Assembly: GCA_905211485.1 (NCBI GenBank)
Contig: CAJMAW010000156.1
Span: forward strand, 1-6,674
DNA from: an uncultured Lentisphaeria bacterium
GTDB lineage: Bacteria > Verrucomicrobiota > Lentisphaeria > Victivallales > UBA1829
Reading direction: 5' to 3'
DNA length: 6,674 bases
Part shown: piece after piece, positions 5,746-6,674 of the stretch
Layout: each line of letters starts with the position of its first letter
Position numbering within the stretch: position 1 is the first letter of the stretch
Position numbers and translations under genes: made by a program
The notes under the pieces: model-generated
The model's input: the letters and a program-made list of their open reading frames with translations, nothing else
Told to the model about the DNA's origin: nothing
Databases searched by the model: none

Positions 5746-5799
5746 GATTCTTAAGGGATTCTGAAATGATCTTGAAAGATCCTGGAATGATTCCGCTTT
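5746..5799. repeat. Five degenerate repeats in helical phase upstream of the 4903-5715 gene
   Basis: On the plus strand GAT-initiated units start at 5746 (GATTCTTAAGG), 5757 (GATTCTGAAAT), 5768 (GATCTTGAAA), 5778 (GATCCTGGAAT) and 5789 (GATTCCGCTTT), at intervals of 11, 11, 10 and 11 bp. The consensus is near GATYCTGRAAT. The array includes perfect dyads GATCTT-GA-AAGATC (5768-5781) and GGAAT-G-ATTCC (5784-5794). It ends about 30 bp upstream of the gene's ATG, with the Shine-Dalgarno site between. No good sigma70 promoter is visible nearby. A cooperative regulator-binding array or a bent-DNA element is possible. Confidence 0.5.
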
Positions 5800-5938
5800 T
5801 TCCTCCGGCTTTCTTTCGCCCTCTTTTTTCCCTTGTCCGCAACCTGCTTGTAGTTTTTCCCCATCCAGGCCTGACACACTCGATGAAAACGGAGAAAAAA
5901 ATACGGGTCTGCAGTAAAGTGCGTGGCGGGGAACAGGA

Positions 5939-5962
5939 AAACGGGCATCCGGCACCCCGTTT
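5939..5962. other. Small hairpin AAACGGG / CCCGTTT
   Basis: A perfect 7-bp stem with a 10-nt loop. On the minus strand the 3' arm continues into TTTT then CC, giving a short weak U-tract, so a marginal intrinsic terminator or an upstream leader structure of the 4903-5715 gene is possible. No gene is seen that would need termination here. Confidence 0.25.
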
Positions 5963-6207
5963 GAGCATTGCGCAGCCATTTTCAGATACTGTAGTAGAGG
6001 ATTCCGTTCAAATCAAGAGTCCGACGCCGCATGGCAGACGAGTTTTTGCATGTTTTTTCTTCTCCCTCTTCTGATACACTGAATCGGATGGAAGACTTTG
6101 TCCTTGTATTTGCCAGTGCTTTGAAAATTTTCAAATCCTTCCCGATGTTCAGGAGAAGAATAAAAAAAACGGTTTTTCCTGATTCCAGGGATGAAATTTT
6201 TCTCTTC

Positions 6208-6224
6208 CTGATATACTATATCAG
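6208..6224. promoter_or_regulatory. Perfect 17-bp palindrome, operator-like
   Basis: CTGATATACTATATCAG is symmetrical about C6216 with 8-bp arms. It contains TATACT on the plus strand and TATAGT on the minus strand, each resembling a -10 box, but neither has a well-spaced -35 box. Its length and symmetry suit a helix-turn-helix dimer. No partner regulator can be named. Confidence 0.35.
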
Positions 6225-6439
6225 CCAGATAGCCGAAATTTTGAAAGAGGGGAAGGGGAAGGAAATAAAAAAACATGAGAGCATGACATGATCCGTCTGC
6301 CCATTTCGTTTTTACCCCGGGAAGAAAACATTGCGTATGATGGGGGCCTGTGACATTCTCCCATGGCCCTTTTCCACGAAAAGGGCGCTGCTTTCCCACT
6401 TGAGCTCTTCTCCTTCCTTTTCTCCACTTCCGTTCCGGA

Positions 6440-6512
6440 TTTTTTCTTCTCTTCTCCGGAGATGCGCAGGAGAAGGACATGGGAAGAAGGGAAAAAACGG
6501 GAGAAGAAAAAA
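6440..6512. repeat. 12-bp inverted repeat at a pyrimidine/purine switch
   Basis: TTTTTTCTTCTC (6440-6451) is the exact reverse complement of GAGAAGAAAAAA (6501-6512). Inside, CTTCTCC (6451-6457) pairs with GGAGAAG (6469-6475), and TCTCCGGAGA (6453-6462) is a palindrome. The transcript from either strand could fold into a long branched or nested hairpin. The strand bias alone makes such matches more likely, so significance is uncertain. Confidence 0.4.
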
Positions 6513-6646
6513 AGAATGGAATTCCCCGGCAAAGCAGCAGAGCAAGCGGAAAACAGGGAAGGAAACTGATGTAAACGGCTCTTGGAACCGAATTTTGGGC
6601 GCCTCTATTTATTTGAGGGGGAATTGAGTTTGTAACAGGAAAAAGA

Positions 6647-6674
6647 ATGCGAGAGAAAGTATATTACAGCATCA
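6647..6674 (+). CDS. Possible start of a plus-strand gene, nine codons only
   Basis: The ATG at 6647 has AGGA six bases upstream and opens MREKVYYSI, which stays open to the window edge. The start looks normal, and a weak promoter-like pair (TTGGAA at 6582-6587, 18 bp, TATTTA at 6606-6611) lies before it. Nine residues are too few to name a family. If it is real, the long non-coding stretch to its left is the divergent regulatory region between it and the 4903-5715 gene. Confidence 0.35.

Larger units (their letters stand above)
5980..6646. other. About 670 bp with no supported gene; several palindromes
   Basis: Frames on both strands are low in complexity (runs of Lys, Ser, Phe, Arg) and lack ribosome-binding sites, so I call no gene. 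Dyads include TTTGAAAATTTTCAAA (6120-6135, perfect), the 17-bp palindrome at 6208-6224, and GCCCTTTT-CCACG-AAAAGGGC (6366-6386, a perfect 8-bp stem). From about 6400 the plus strand is almost all pyrimidine, and after about 6458 almost all purine. This may be regulatory DNA, an unrecognised RNA gene, or decayed sequence. Confidence 0.45.

Noticed and set aside
6000..6040. A GTTCAAATC stretch resembling a tRNA T-loop.
   Set aside because: The flanking bases cannot form the 5-bp T stem, and no acceptor, D or anticodon arms are found upstream.
6013..6627. Several overlapping frames of 68-155 codons on both strands.
   Set aside because: Their products are low-complexity Lys/Arg/Ser/Phe-rich sequences driven by the strand bias, without ribosome-binding sites.

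Overview
The window looks like part of a moderately GC-rich bacterial chromosome. Its genes carry clear Shine-Dalgarno sequences, and one promoter is a near-consensus sigma70 type. The gene mix (a GH16 glucanase-like enzyme, an unrecognised barrel-like protein, a radical SAM/UbiA/lipid-kinase operon) and the long purine- or pyrimidine-biased intergenic stretches fit a polysaccharide-degrading anaerobe. A PVC-group bacterium such as a Lentisphaerota relative is my best guess, but nothing here proves it. There are no rRNA or tRNA genes, insertion sequences, CRISPR arrays or phage genes.

Left half (1-3350), all on the minus strand: one tightly packed operon, read from right to left. A canonical promoter (TTGACT, 17 bp, TATAAT) overlaps a 30-bp dyad that looks like a MarR operator. 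It drives a MarR-family repressor, a UbiA-superfamily integral-membrane prenyltransferase, a radical SAM enzyme with a C-terminal cysteine cluster, and the first 55 codons of a diacylglycerol/sphingosine-kinase-type lipid kinase that runs off the left edge. Successive genes overlap by 8, 14 and 4 bp, so they are probably translationally coupled. Together they suggest an inducible, membrane-associated pathway that prenylates, radically modifies and phosphorylates a lipid or lipophilic aromatic. The substrate is unknown. This is the most interesting part of the window.

Middle (3350-3960): about 600 bp without a convincing gene. It contains a plausible plus-strand promoter, a possible 21-codon hydrophobic peptide and a GC-rich hairpin. 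A plus-strand GH16 glycoside hydrolase (3960-4778) follows. Its catalytic motif is intact, but it has a TTG start, no clear ribosome-binding site and no signal peptide.

Right part (4779-6674): a convergent minus-strand gene (4903-5715) encodes a 270-residue protein with a barrel-like strand pattern that I cannot assign to a family. It is preceded by five degenerate repeats spaced one helical turn apart. About 930 bp of apparently non-coding DNA follows, with several palindromes and a sharp pyrimidine-to-purine switch. At the right edge a possible plus-strand gene begins with nine codons.
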